Source of the DNA: Crocinitomicaceae bacterium
GTDB taxonomy: Bacteria > Bacteroidota > Bacteroidia > Flavobacteriales_D > Sanyastnellaceae
Direction: 5' to 3'
DNA: 45,246 bases
Assembly (NCBI GenBank): GCA_002700285.1
Contig: PACT01000027.1
Coordinates: forward strand, 1 to 45,246
A program made the translations under genes and the position numbers. Of the stretch, positions 15,415-24,155 are shown piece after piece. Position 1 is the first letter of the stretch; each line of letters starts with the position of its first letter. The notes under the pieces were generated by a model that saw nothing but the letters and a program-made list of their open reading frames with translations, had not been told where the DNA came from and made no database searches.

Positions 15415-18400
15415 ATGTTTAACAATTACACGAAGTTAACGACTGCTTTCGCAGCGTTTGCACTTCTTTTTTCAACTGGAGCCTGGTCGCAATGCGCGGA
15501 AGGCGAAATAGCTGTAGACTATGCTATTACTGGAGGCTCGTGGGCCTCTGAAATTTCTTGGACACTTAATGACGCTGACGGCGTATCGGTGTTTTCAGGA
15601 GGAGCCCCTGTTAGTGGCCAATGGTGCTTGCCAGCTGGTGATTACACCTTTATTGGATCTGATTCATACGGTGACGGATGGAATGGAGCTGTTGCAACAT
15701 TCACTTCTGGTGGCGTTGAAATTGGATCTTTAGCTGTTGAAGGCGATACTGGTTCAGTTCTCCTGACAGTTAGTTCTGCCGTTCCTGGTTGTACTGATTC
15801 AACTGCATCTAACTACAACGATGCAGCAACTGTAGATGATGGTACTTGTTGTTTCGACGACCTTGTAACCATTGTTCTAAATGATTCATTCGGAGACGGA
15901 TGGTCTTGGGCTGGTGTTGTTGGAGGATTAGAGTTTTCTGGTGTATTCTATGAGTTCTTAGCTGGATCCTCTTTGTCATTAGACTTCTGTTTAGCTCCTG
16001 GATGTTACAATGGAACCCTAACGCTTGACCAATATTCTAGTGAAGCATCTTGGACTGTTCTTGTTAACGGTGCTGCTGTTGCAACTGGAACTGGTGCGAG
16101 CACTGACTTGTTCTTCTCTTCTGATCCTGCTTGTATTGTTGCTGGATGTAATGTTGAAGCTTCTTGTAACTACAATCCTGCTGCCAACGTAAATGATGGT
16201 TCTTGTGATTTCACGTCATGTGCTGGTTGTGTAGATCCAACTGCATGTAACTACGATGATACTGCAACACTAGCAGACACATCTTGTGACTACTCTTGTA
16301 TCGGTTGTATGGATGCTACTGCAACCAACTACGACGCTGATGCTACGATTATGTGTGAGGATTGCTGTGCATACTGTGAAGGAGCCTTTGCAGGTACACT
16401 CACAGTAGGTGGTGGTACTTGGGATAGTGAAATAGGCTGGACTTTATCTTTAGGTGGCGTTGAGGTTTCTTCTGGAGGAGCTCCTTCTTCTGAGTCGCTA
16501 TGTCTTGAAGCTGGATGTTATGTCTTCTTTATGACTGATGCATTTGGAGATGGTTGGAATTCTGCAACATATTCTTTCGATGGATATGATGGGGTAAATG
16601 TTTTCTCTGGTGATATTAGTTCAGCAACTACTACAGACGGTGGTTCTGTAGGAGCTGATTACCTTGACTTCAACGGTGGAGCGTGTACATTCGGTTGTAA
16701 CGATGCTGGAGCTTGTAACTATGATGCAACTGTTGCATATGATGATGGTTCATGTGACTTCTCTTGTGTTGGATGTATGGACTCATCTGCAGCTAACTTC
16801 GATCCTAACGCTACAATTGATAGCGGACTTTGTGTTTACTGTGACCCAGGTACATTCGTACTTACTTTGAGCATGTCTGATTCTTTCGGAGACGGATGGA
16901 ACGGAGCGGAGTACTATGTTTACAACCAGTCGACTGGTGCTTTAGAGCTTCAAGGATCACTTGATACTGCTTTCTCTGGAGATGGTCTTACTGAAGGTAA
17001 TGATCTGATTTGTTTGGCACCTGGTTGCTACACCATTGAAGTAAGTGCTGGAGCTTCACCTGCTGAGGTCAGTATTTCTATGTCGGATCAATTAGGAACG
17101 TTCTACGGTTCTACTGGTGGTGATTCTGTTTGGCCGCTTGACTTTCTTTTAGGAGGTACTTGTGACTTTGAGGGATGTACAAGTCCTTCGGCTCTCAACT
17201 ACAACATCAGTGCTACTATTGATGATGGATCTTGTCAAGAGCCACCTGCAAACGATCAACTTGCAAATGCTGAGGCATTAGCATGTGATGCATTTGTGAA
17301 CGGAAATTTATTATACGCTACGGATGACCAAGGTTTAATTGGTTCTGAATTTGCTGGAAACGAAGTAGCTTCTTCTGGTGTATGGTACGTTCTCAATGCG
17401 GCTGCAGATCAACAAGTGACTGTAAGTACATGTGATACACCTACTAACGATGCAACGACAGATTACACAGGAGATACTAAGGTTCACGTTTACACACAAG
17501 CGGTAGATGGTTCTTTGGTTGCGATGGCATCTAACGATGATGGATGTGGAACTGGTTTCTTATCTAGCGCTACGTTCAACGTATCAACAGGTGTAGATTA
17601 CTACATCTTGATTTCTGAGTACTCTGCTACGACAAATGGAAATGACTTTGTAGTTTCTGTTACTTGTACTGAATGTGAAGGTGTACCTTCTAACGATGAT
17701 TGTAATGATGCTACAGCACTTGTGACTGGAGAGACATACACAGGATCAACATGTTGTGCTTCACAAGAACCTATGGATATTCCATGGGCTGGATTCTCAA
17801 CTGCATATGGTGTGTGGTTTACTATGAACTCTGGGGACTTCGATACATTTAGTTTCGATGCAACAAACCTTACAAATGAAACAATTGGATTAGGCTTTAT
17901 GGGAACAGGCGATTGTGAATCTTTAGTTCCTGTAGCTGGTTGTGTTGTTTCTGGAACATGTGCTGGTTCTGTTGAAACATTTATTGACTTAGTTCCTAAT
18001 ACAGATTACTACGCTGTGATCTGGACTTCTGATCTGACGACATGTGGTGACTTTGAATTCACTTACACTGGTATAAGCTTTGGATGTACTGATGCGACTG
18101 CTACAAACTACGATGCGACTGCTACAACTGACGATGGTACTTGTGACTTTACAGGTGTTGTTCCAGCAAATGATATTTGCGACAATGCTCAAGCTTTGGA
18201 TTGTAACACAGTTACTGTTGGTTCAACAGGTGGTTCAACTATCCTAGGTTCTCCAATCGGAGTTGTAGGATGTGAAACTGCTCCTGGAGCAGGTGTTTGG
18301 TACTCATTCGTGGGTGACGGACAACTTCATAACATTAGCACTTGTGGTTCTGATATCGATTCTAAGATTAACATTTACACAGCAGATGTTGCTTGTGGAG

Positions 18401-20043
18401 GTGGTGGAGTTGATGTTCCTCCTGCTGACGCATGTGGAGAAGGTTTAGTTACTGTAAACATTAGTGTAGGTGGTGGATCTTGGGATTCAGAAATCTCTTG
18501 GTCTCTTGATGACGCTGCTGCTACTTCAGGAAACGCTCCTTCTACTGTAAGTGTTTGTTTGCCTGAAGGTGATTACACGTTCACTATGAATGATGCTTAC
18601 GGTGACGGATGGAATGGTGCTAACGCAACATTTACAAATGGTCTTGGTGAGGTTATTGGCTTTACTACTTTAGAGGCTGGAGCTACAGGATCAGCAACAT
18701 TATCTGTCTCTGCATACTCTATGGAGCCTGTTTACCAGCCTGGAGACTTTACGTGCTTCGCGTCTGCTGCTAGTAGTGATGGAACAGGTACATGTGATTT
18801 GTTTGATGCTGACGATGTGAATTTCGAGTTTGTTTCAACTGTAGGTACACTTTACTACGTTCTCGTAGGTTCTGAAGGTACAGCTGGTGCATTCGATCTT
18901 GTTTTTGATTGTGCTGCTGTAGTTGAGGGATGTACGAACACTGCTGCTTGTAACTACGATCCATTGGCTAATGTAAGTACTGACACTTGTGATTTCTGGT
19001 CATGTGTTTGTTCAACTGAAACAGGAACAGCTGTTCAACTAAATATGGTTGATGCGTTCGGTGATGGATGGAATGACGCAGGTTACACCATATCTGACCT
19101 TGCTGGCAACCTTCTTTTCGAAGGTAGTCTTGACGATGCTCAGTTCTCTGTAGATAATGACAACTTTGCTGGACCAGAGTTTGGATTCGACATGCTATGT
19201 CTAGAGCCTGGATGTTACAACATCTCTGTCACTCCTGGTGATTGGGGTTCTGAAGTTTCTTGGGATCTTAGTATTGAAGATGGTACTGTACTTGTTGCTG
19301 GAGGTGCTCCAGATTCACAGACTATCTCTGTAGGAGGTGCTGTTTGTGGATGTACAGATGCAGGTGCTTGTAACTACGACGAACTTGCAACTGATGAGGA
19401 CGGATCTTGTGAGTACTTAACTTGTGCTGGATGTACGGATACAACTTCTTGTAGCTACGATGCGCTTGCAACAATTGAGGATGGTTCTTGTTGCTACAGT
19501 AACTGTGTAGATGTAGAGATGTTTGACTCATTCGGAGACGGATGGAACGGAGCTGTTTACACGCTTTCTACTGTTGACGGAGTTGAAGTTGGTTCAGGTA
19601 CAATCGACGTTGGTGCTTCTGCAACTGATTCTTACTGTCTAGCTGATGGATGTTACACGATAACTGTCGGTGGAGGTACATATGACTCTGAGATTACTTG
19701 GACTGTACTAGGTGCATTTGGTGGCCTAGTAAGTGGAGTTGCTCCAGATTCATTTACGTTCAATGTAGGTTCTGGTGATCAGTGTGTTGTTGGTTGTGAC
19801 ATCTCTTGTGCTTGTAACTACGACGCTGCTGTAAACATCTCTGATGTTGAACAGTGTGTATTCTCTGGTTGTGAGGGATGTACTTACCCAGATGCATCTA
19901 ACTACGATGCAGCATCTGTTTCTGATGACGGTTCTTGTACATTCGATATCGCTAACCCATGTCCTGCGGACTTGAACGGTGACGGAACGATTACAGCTAC
20001 TGACCTTCTTATCTTCTTAGGAGCGTTTGGTACTACTTGCTAA
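15415..20043 (+). CDS. Giant secreted Cys-rich repeat protein with dockerin-like C-terminus
   Basis: A 1542-residue exported protein with a signal peptide (TTAFAAFALLFSTGAWSQ). Two modules alternate: 13 copies of a Cys-rich repeat of about 20 residues, pattern C-T/M-D-x-x-A-x-N-Y-D/N-x-x-A-x-x-x-D-D-G-x-C (first at residue 126, last at 1489), and 7 copies of a module with the core D-S/A-F/Y-GDGWN-x-A, mostly paired with a GGG-S/T-W-DSEISWTL-like strand. Three pre-peptidase-like beta domains (each opening with a PAND/PSND-like segment) lie near 612, 758 and 917. The end, PADLNGDGTITATDLLIFL, is a dockerin-like Ca-binding loop followed by a terminal Cys. Neither type IX sorting domain is recognisable, so the route across the outer membrane is unclear. 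It is a monocistronic gene with its own terminator. Function is probably structural or adhesive; this is inference. Confidence 0.9.
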   Translation: MFNNYTKLTTAFAAFALLFSTGAWSQCAEGEIAVDYAITGGSWASEISWTLNDADGVSVFSGGAPVSGQWCLPAGDYTFIGSDSYGDGWNGAVATFTSGGVEIGSLAVEGDTGSVLLTVSSAVPGCTDSTASNYNDAATVDDGTCCFDDLVTIVLNDSFGDGWSWAGVVGGLEFSGVFYEFLAGSSLSLDFCLAPGCYNGTLTLDQYSSEASWTVLVNGAAVATGTGASTDLFFSSDPACIVAGCNVEASCNYNPAANVNDGSCDFTSCAGCVDPTACNYDDTATLADTSCDYSCIGCMDATATNYDADATIMCEDCCAYCEGAFAGTLTVGGGTWDSEIGWTLSLGGVEVSSGGAPSSESLCLEAGCYVFFMTDAFGDGWNSATYSFDGYDGVNVFSGDISSATTTDGGSVGADYLDFNGGACTFGCNDAGACNYDATVAYDDGSCDFSCVGCMDSSAANFDPNATIDSGLCVYCDPGTFVLTLSMSDSFGDGWNGAEYYVYNQSTGALELQGSLDTAFSGDGLTEGNDLICLAPGCYTIEVSAGASPAEVSISMSDQLGTFYGSTGGDSVWPLDFLLGGTCDFEGCTSPSALNYNISATIDDGSCQEPPANDQLANAEALACDAFVNGNLLYATDDQGLIGSEFAGNEVASSGVWYVLNAAADQQVTVSTCDTPTNDATTDYTGDTKVHVYTQAVDGSLVAMASNDDGCGTGFLSSATFNVSTGVDYYILISEYSATTNGNDFVVSVTCTECEGVPSNDDCNDATALVTGETYTGSTCCASQEPMDIPWAGFSTAYGVWFTMNSGDFDTFSFDATNLTNETIGLGFMGTGDCESLVPVAGCVVSGTCAGSVETFIDLVPNTDYYAVIWTSDLTTCGDFEFTYTGISFGCTDATATNYDATATTDDGTCDFTGVVPANDICDNAQALDCNTVTVGSTGGSTILGSPIGVVGCETAPGAGVWYSFVGDGQLHNISTCGSDIDSKINIYTADVACGGGGVDVPPADACGEGLVTVNISVGGGSWDSEISWSLDDAAATSGNAPSTVSVCLPEGDYTFTMNDAYGDGWNGANATFTNGLGEVIGFTTLEAGATGSATLSVSAYSMEPVYQPGDFTCFASAASSDGTGTCDLFDADDVNFEFVSTVGTLYYVLVGSEGTAGAFDLVFDCAAVVEGCTNTAACNYDPLANVSTDTCDFWSCVCSTETGTAVQLNMVDAFGDGWNDAGYTISDLAGNLLFEGSLDDAQFSVDNDNFAGPEFGFDMLCLEPGCYNISVTPGDWGSEVSWDLSIEDGTVLVAGGAPDSQTISVGGAVCGCTDAGACNYDELATDEDGSCEYLTCAGCTDTTSCSYDALATIEDGSCCYSNCVDVEMFDSFGDGWNGAVYTLSTVDGVEVGSGTIDVGASATDSYCLADGCYTITVGGGTYDSEITWTVLGAFGGLVSGVAPDSFTFNVGSGDQCVVGCDISCACNYDAAVNISDVEQCVFSGCEGCTYPDASNYDAASVSDDGSCTFDIANPCPADLNGDGTITATDLLIFLGAFGTTC

Positions 20044-20065
20044 GATTAGCAAAAACGATATAAAG

Positions 20066-20095
20066 AAAGCCCCGCATTTGCGGGGCTTTTTTGTG
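20066..20095 (+). terminator. Rho-independent terminator of the giant repeat gene
   Basis: A 10-bp stem AAAGCCCCGC / GCGGGGCTTT with loop ATTT, followed by further T residues, starts 23 bases after the stop codon at 20043. A classical intrinsic terminator. Confidence 0.9.
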
Positions 20096-20110
20096 TCTTA
20101 AACTTTTTAA

Positions 20111-20142
20111 TAGAAAAGCCCCGCCGAAGCGGGGCTTTTCTA
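20111..20142 (-). terminator. Rho-independent terminator of the SDR gene (UUCG loop)
   Basis: A perfect 14-bp inverted repeat TAGAAAAGCCCCGC / GCGGGGCTTTTCTA. On the minus strand the loop is TTCG closed by C-G, the hyperstable tetraloop, with a T-rich 3' arm. It begins 25 bases after the SDR stop. Being symmetric, it can also act on the plus strand. It shares its GCCCCGC core with the neighbouring terminator. Confidence 0.85.
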
Positions 20143-20166
20143 TGGGTTTACTGTTTCACATTGCGA

Positions 20167-20958
20167 TTATGACATCCATGCGCCGCCGTTAATATCTATG
20201 GCTTGACCTGTCATAGATGTTTGTGCATTTGAAAACAGAAACTGTACAAGCGCTGCGATTTCCTCAGGCTCGCTAAACTTTCCAGTCGGGACATACTGCT
20301 TTTGCGCTTCCAGCATTGACGCGTATGTGCCCCCTTCCTCCTCCGCCATTTCTTGAATACGATTTCTCGCCATCTCTGTATTGACCCAACCAGGATTTAT
20401 CGCATTAATGAGTATTCCATCTCGAGCGTATTGTATGGCCATACTTCTAACCAACCCCAAGAGTCCCGTTTTCGAAGCGACATAAGCTGGTTGTGTTGGT
20501 ACTCCAAATCGTGACAGTATACTAGATGTCACAATGATATGACGTGTTTCATATCCTTTTTGTTTTGCTTCGTTTAACCAAGGGATACTTGTGATGCAAG
20601 TGTAGTAGGTTCCCGATAGGTTCACGTCAATGATTTCATTCCACCTGTCTTTAGGTATGTTAGACTTATGATATACGTTTGAACCGCCTATTCCAGCATT
20701 AGCAAACACCGAAACCAAGGGGTGCTCCTTCAGGTTTGCCTCATCACCAGAAAGAAAGGATTCGAGTTTATTGATTTGAGAGATGTCTAATTCAGCAACA
20801 AGATGTGACTCTTTGTTGTCTAATCTATCTAGTACGTGGTTGAGTTTGTTAATATTTCTACCTACAAGTAACAGCCGTGTGTTTTTTTGCTTTGCGAGAA
20901 GTTGAGCTGTAGCAGCCCCTATGCCGGATCCAGCACCTGTTATTAAAATTGTCTTCAT
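20167..20958 (-). CDS. Short-chain dehydrogenase/reductase
   Basis: A 263-residue classical SDR, an NAD(P)-dependent cytoplasmic oxidoreductase. The cofactor motif TGAGSGIG lies at residues 7-14, NAGIGG at 87-92, and the catalytic elements are Ser145/146 (VTSS) and YVASK (Tyr159, Lys163). The C-terminal INPGWVNTEM and final TGQAIDINGGAWMS are typical of the 3-oxoacyl-ACP reductase-like subgroup. The substrate cannot be predicted. It is divergent from the chimeric membrane-protein gene, with both start regions inside one perfect palindrome. Confidence 0.92.
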   Translation of the reverse strand: MKTILITGAGSGIGAATAQLLAKQKNTRLLLVGRNINKLNHVLDRLDNKESHLVAELDISQINKLESFLSGDEANLKEHPLVSVFANAGIGGSNVYHKSNIPKDRWNEIIDVNLSGTYYTCITSIPWLNEAKQKGYETRHIIVTSSILSRFGVPTQPAYVASKTGLLGLVRSMAIQYARDGILINAINPGWVNTEMARNRIQEMAEEEGGTYASMLEAQKQYVPTGKFSEPEEIAALVQFLFSNAQTSMTGQAIDINGGAWMS

Positions 20959-20990
20959 AGTACAAATTTGAAGGTTAAATTTGTACTATG
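20956..20990. promoter_or_regulatory. Perfect palindrome in a divergent promoter region
   Basis: CATAGTACAAATTT (20956-20969) and its exact reverse complement AAATTTGTACTATG (20977-20990) flank a 7-base spacer. The left arm ends with the SDR start codon and the right arm with an ATG on the plus strand. TAAATTTG (20976-20983) matches the -7 consensus for plus-strand transcription; the minus strand has CAAATTTG, one mismatch. It looks like an operator shared by the two divergent genes; a fold-back or shared leader is also possible. Confidence 0.6.
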
Positions 20991-21031
20991 AAAGGTTTAG
21001 AGTATTTAATACGAACGAAGTTATTAGCGTA

Positions 21032-22033
21032 ATGCGTTGGACGAACTATTTCATTCATCCTGGGGACAACAGGTATTACATTTTTTCTTTTAATGAGAGA
21101 AATCACAAAGAGATGTTCGAAAGAGTCCTGATTGCAGAAAAGATACCCTTTGAGAATTTTGAAGATGAAGAATTGGAATACGGAGCAAAGTATTTGTTTG
21201 GGATACCCCGAACACATCTAAATGAAGCGATGAGAGCAAATAACCTTCTTCACGCCTCCATAAGAGACCCCTTTATTAAATCAAAAACACTTCGGTGGAG
21301 TTTGCTTTTAATCACCGGTTTTATGATTGCTTTATCGCTCATCGGCGCTTTGTCTAATCAGGCATACGGTCAATCTTGGGAATTGGCTGTCCAAACGCGT
21401 CTCAGCACTCCTTTTAAGTTAGTAGGGATGGAACCGCAAACATTTTCTGCGGATGGCTTAACGACAACTTGGTCTCCAAAAGTAGGACAAAGTTTCGGAG
21501 TTCGTTTGCAATATCGGTTTAAGGAAAATTGGACTTTTGGAACAGGCTTGCTGTGGCTTAGAAACAATTATAAAATCGATTATCACTACCAAAATGACAC
21601 ATTGGGATTAAGCAGTTTTGACACCATCCCCTTGTTACGCGCTTCGGTATATCACATTCCATTCCTTGCCGAAACGCGCGTTCCTCTCGGTTTGGGATAT
21701 TTTGTCACCGCTGCAGCAGGAATCGGGTTGGAATTAAGACCCTCTGATGTTTTTGTTCAGGGTTACACCGATGATGGTATGAATAGCAGATCTTACGAAG
21801 CCTATTTAGGTAGGGTGAGGTGGATGTCAGTTTTAATGATGACAGAACTAGGCTTGGAAAAAGAGCCCAAAGGGGAAACGCCTGGATGGTATCTAGGGGT
21901 GTATTGGTCTCGTGCTTTAGGTAACTCGATTTGGGTAGAACAAGTGATTGACTCTAACCCTTATAGAATCATTGACAACGCTTTTCTTAATACCACACTG
22001 GCAGGTGTCGAATGTCGAATATTACTTAAATAG
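21032..22033 (+). CDS. Chimeric protein: N-terminal soluble domain, membrane segment, C-terminal outer-membrane barrel
   Basis: A 333-residue open frame from ATG 21032. Residues 1 to about 93 are a soluble charged domain (MRWTNYFIHPGDNRYYIFSF; YLFGIPRTHLNEAMRANN). Next comes a hydrophobic stretch that reads like a signal peptide (KTLRWSLLLITGFMIALSLI, then SNQAYGQS). The remaining ~210 residues alternate like an outer-membrane beta-barrel (SFGVRLQYRFKENWTFGTG; GYFVTAAAGIGLELR) and end in VECRILLK. A long cytoplasmic-looking domain before a signal sequence is unusual, so this may be a fusion of two genes, or the second part may start internally. A TTG at 20981 gives a longer frame, and a 14-codon ORF (20988-21032) ends in TAATG exactly at this start. 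I do not recognise a named family. Confidence 0.65.
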   Translation: MRWTNYFIHPGDNRYYIFSFNERNHKEMFERVLIAEKIPFENFEDEELEYGAKYLFGIPRTHLNEAMRANNLLHASIRDPFIKSKTLRWSLLLITGFMIALSLIGALSNQAYGQSWELAVQTRLSTPFKLVGMEPQTFSADGLTTTWSPKVGQSFGVRLQYRFKENWTFGTGLLWLRNNYKIDYHYQNDTLGLSSFDTIPLLRASVYHIPFLAETRVPLGLGYFVTAAAGIGLELRPSDVFVQGYTDDGMNSRSYEAYLGRVRWMSVLMMTELGLEKEPKGETPGWYLGVYWSRALGNSIWVEQVIDSNPYRIIDNAFLNTTLAGVECRILLK

Positions 22034-22035
22034 TT

Positions 22036-22491
22036 TTATTTGAGGAGTTGACTCCTCACGAAACCCGAAATTACTTTTCCATCCGCCTTACCCGCCATCG
22101 CAGTGGATGCAGCTCCCATAACCCGTCCCATATCTCCCATACCTGTAGCACCAAGATTTGAGATAATTTCTTTCACCTTGGATTCAATTTCTTGTTCAGT
22201 CATTGCTTGGGGAAGGAATTCATCAAGCACTTTTGCTTGTGCCATTTCTTCTTCAGCCAAGTCTTCTCTTTCTTGTCCTCTATAGATCTCAGCGGTATCC
22301 AAACGTTGTCTTTGAAGTTTACTGATCAGCTTAATTGCAATAGAATCATCTAGATCTTCTGTAGCACCAGTTTTTGTTTGCTCCAGAATAAATTTACTTT
22401 TTACATCTCTAAGTGTGGCCAATCGAACTTTATCTTGGGCGCGCATCGCATCTTTTATGCGCAATGTAATTTGTGAATGTATGCTCGCCAT
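22036..22491 (-). CDS. GatB/YqeY-domain protein
   Basis: A 151-residue YqeY-family protein, related to the tail domain of the GatB amidotransferase subunit that contacts tRNA. Family hallmarks are the opening helix (IKDAMRAQDKVRLATLRDVKS), the EEEMAQAKVLDEFLPQAM segment and the closing TGMGDMGRVMG and GKADGKVISGFVR stretches. It is a soluble cytoplasmic protein of uncertain role. ATG 22491 overlaps the ftsZ stop by one base (TGATG), so it is the last gene of the dcw transcript. It converges on the chimeric membrane-protein gene with a gap of only two bases. Confidence 0.9.
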   Translation of the reverse strand: MASIHSQITLRIKDAMRAQDKVRLATLRDVKSKFILEQTKTGATEDLDDSIAIKLISKLQRQRLDTAEIYRGQEREDLAEEEMAQAKVLDEFLPQAMTEQEIESKVKEIISNLGATGMGDMGRVMGAASTAMAGKADGKVISGFVRSQLLK

Positions 22492-24131
22492 CAATCTACG
22501 TTATCATGTAAAAATGGATTGTCGTCACGCAGTTCTATTCGACGTTCCCCATTTTCATCTACTTCTTCATTAATCGAAAACCTGCTTGTACTTGATTCTG
22601 ATGAATGGGACACATCATCGAGTGATACATTTCTTCGTTTAAAGGCGGGTTCGTTTTCTAAATCAGAGATACGCCCTGGTAAGCGTAACTTCAACTTTAC
22701 ATCGTTAAGTGCTGTCTTTGTTTGCCTCTGACGTTCTGCGAAGGCCTTTTTATTCAGTTCTTCTCTTTCAGGGTTATTAATGACATCTTCATTTTTTATC
22801 GTTGAAGGAGAACTAAATGTTTCATTTGCTGTTTGTTCCAAAGGGGCATCATCTAGATTATGAATAATAAATTCATCATCTTCGATGGCGTTTTCAGAAG
22901 GCGTTTGTGGTGCTTCAGGAACAGCTGTTTCTGGAGAGGTGCCAAATAAATCTGAATATTGTTCTTCTAAATTTAATTCCGTATTCTGCTTGTCTTCTAC
23001 AATAATAGGGTCTTCACTCGCATCGGTTACAGAATTGATACTTAGTTCGACTTCGGTTTCTTCATGATTTACAGGAGTCATACAATCGACAGGCGCAGTA
23101 ACCTCGTTTGATTCGTCACCTAAGTTATAGATGATGCTCTTTCTTTCAATTTGTTCCGAACCCGTTTTCACTTCATGTGCTTCAAATCCTGTTGCGATGA
23201 CTGTGATGCATATATCTTCTTCCAATTGATCATCCATTGCATAGCCCCAAATAACTTCTGCATTTTGGCCCGCAGCCTCCTGAATGTAATCGGTGATTTC
23301 CATAATTTCATCCATTAGAATCTCCTCATTTCCTACTGTGATATTTAGCAGAACATGCTTTGCGCCTGTGATGTCATTGTCGTTGAGCAGGGGACTTTCA
23401 AGAGCTGCAGTAACGGCATACTTTGATCGACCTTCTCCTGATGCCATTCCCGACCCCATAATCGCATTTCCACTTTGACGCATGACCGTATTTACATCGT
23501 TCATGTCGACATTTATTTCGCCTGTACGAGTAATGACTTCAGCGATCCCCTTCGCTGCGATACACAATACTTGATCCGCATTTTTGAACGCTTTACGTAA
23601 TGTCTGGTTACCGTATAGTTCTCTCAGTTTGTCATTTCTGATGACGAGTAAGGTATCTACAGAATCTCTCATGTTTTTGAGACCGCTCTCGGCTTGGTTT
23701 GATCTCTTTTTCCCTTCAAATTTGAAAGGAATGGTCACAATTCCGACTGTTAGAATTCCTAAATCACGACATGCCTCTGCGATGACGGGACCTGCTCCTG
23801 TACCTGTTCCTCCTCCCATCCCGGCTGTCACAAACACCATCTTGGTGTCGGCGCCAAGTAAATTTGTGAGGTCCTCTAGGTTTTCTATTGCTGCATTCTT
23901 TCCAACTTCTGGAATAGACCCAGCACCTTGTCCAGAAGTAAGCGTAGATCCAAGTTGAACTTTCAATGGTACATTACTTACGTCAAGGGCTTGTGCGTCT
24001 GTGTTACAGACGATAAAGTCTACACCTTTAATTCCTTGTTCAAACATTGTATTAACGGCGTTTGATCCGCCTCCTCCAACACCAATGACTTTAATGGGAT
24101 TGTTAGATGATTTAGGTAGTGCAAATTGCAT
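22491..24131 (-). CDS. ftsZ: Cell division protein FtsZ
   Basis: A 546-residue tubulin homologue that forms the cytokinetic Z ring. The GTP-binding signature GGGTGTG is at residues 106-112, preceded by the N-terminal IKVIGVGGGGSNAVN (13-27) and followed by GMASGEGR and the T7-loop region (NVDMNDVNTVM). The GTPase core ends near residue 320. A long acidic linker of about 200 residues follows, longer than in Escherichia coli but usual for Bacteroidota, and the protein ends RDDNPFLHDNVD; the DNPFLH part resembles the conserved C-terminal peptide that binds FtsA. It lies 24 bases after ftsA. Confidence 0.97.
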   Translation of the reverse strand: MQFALPKSSNNPIKVIGVGGGGSNAVNTMFEQGIKGVDFIVCNTDAQALDVSNVPLKVQLGSTLTSGQGAGSIPEVGKNAAIENLEDLTNLLGADTKMVFVTAGMGGGTGTGAGPVIAEACRDLGILTVGIVTIPFKFEGKKRSNQAESGLKNMRDSVDTLLVIRNDKLRELYGNQTLRKAFKNADQVLCIAAKGIAEVITRTGEINVDMNDVNTVMRQSGNAIMGSGMASGEGRSKYAVTAALESPLLNDNDITGAKHVLLNITVGNEEILMDEIMEITDYIQEAAGQNAEVIWGYAMDDQLEEDICITVIATGFEAHEVKTGSEQIERKSIIYNLGDESNEVTAPVDCMTPVNHEETEVELSINSVTDASEDPIIVEDKQNTELNLEEQYSDLFGTSPETAVPEAPQTPSENAIEDDEFIIHNLDDAPLEQTANETFSSPSTIKNEDVINNPEREELNKKAFAERQRQTKTALNDVKLKLRLPGRISDLENEPAFKRRNVSLDDVSHSSESSTSRFSINEEVDENGERRIELRDDNPFLHDNVD

Positions 24132-24155
24132 ATTTTAAATATTTATGGGTGTGGA

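Noticed and set aside
13266-20043. A horizontally acquired island spanning the exosortase genes and giant repeat protein.
   Set aside because: No integrase, transposase, tRNA or direct repeat is present at the edges; differing base use in the giant gene is explained by its repeats and amino-acid content.
22041-22058. Inverted repeat TGAGGAGT-TG-ACTCCTCA near the convergent ends of the chimeric gene and yqeY.
   Set aside because: It lies inside the yqeY coding end, has a short stem with no T run on either strand, and is not a convincing terminator.
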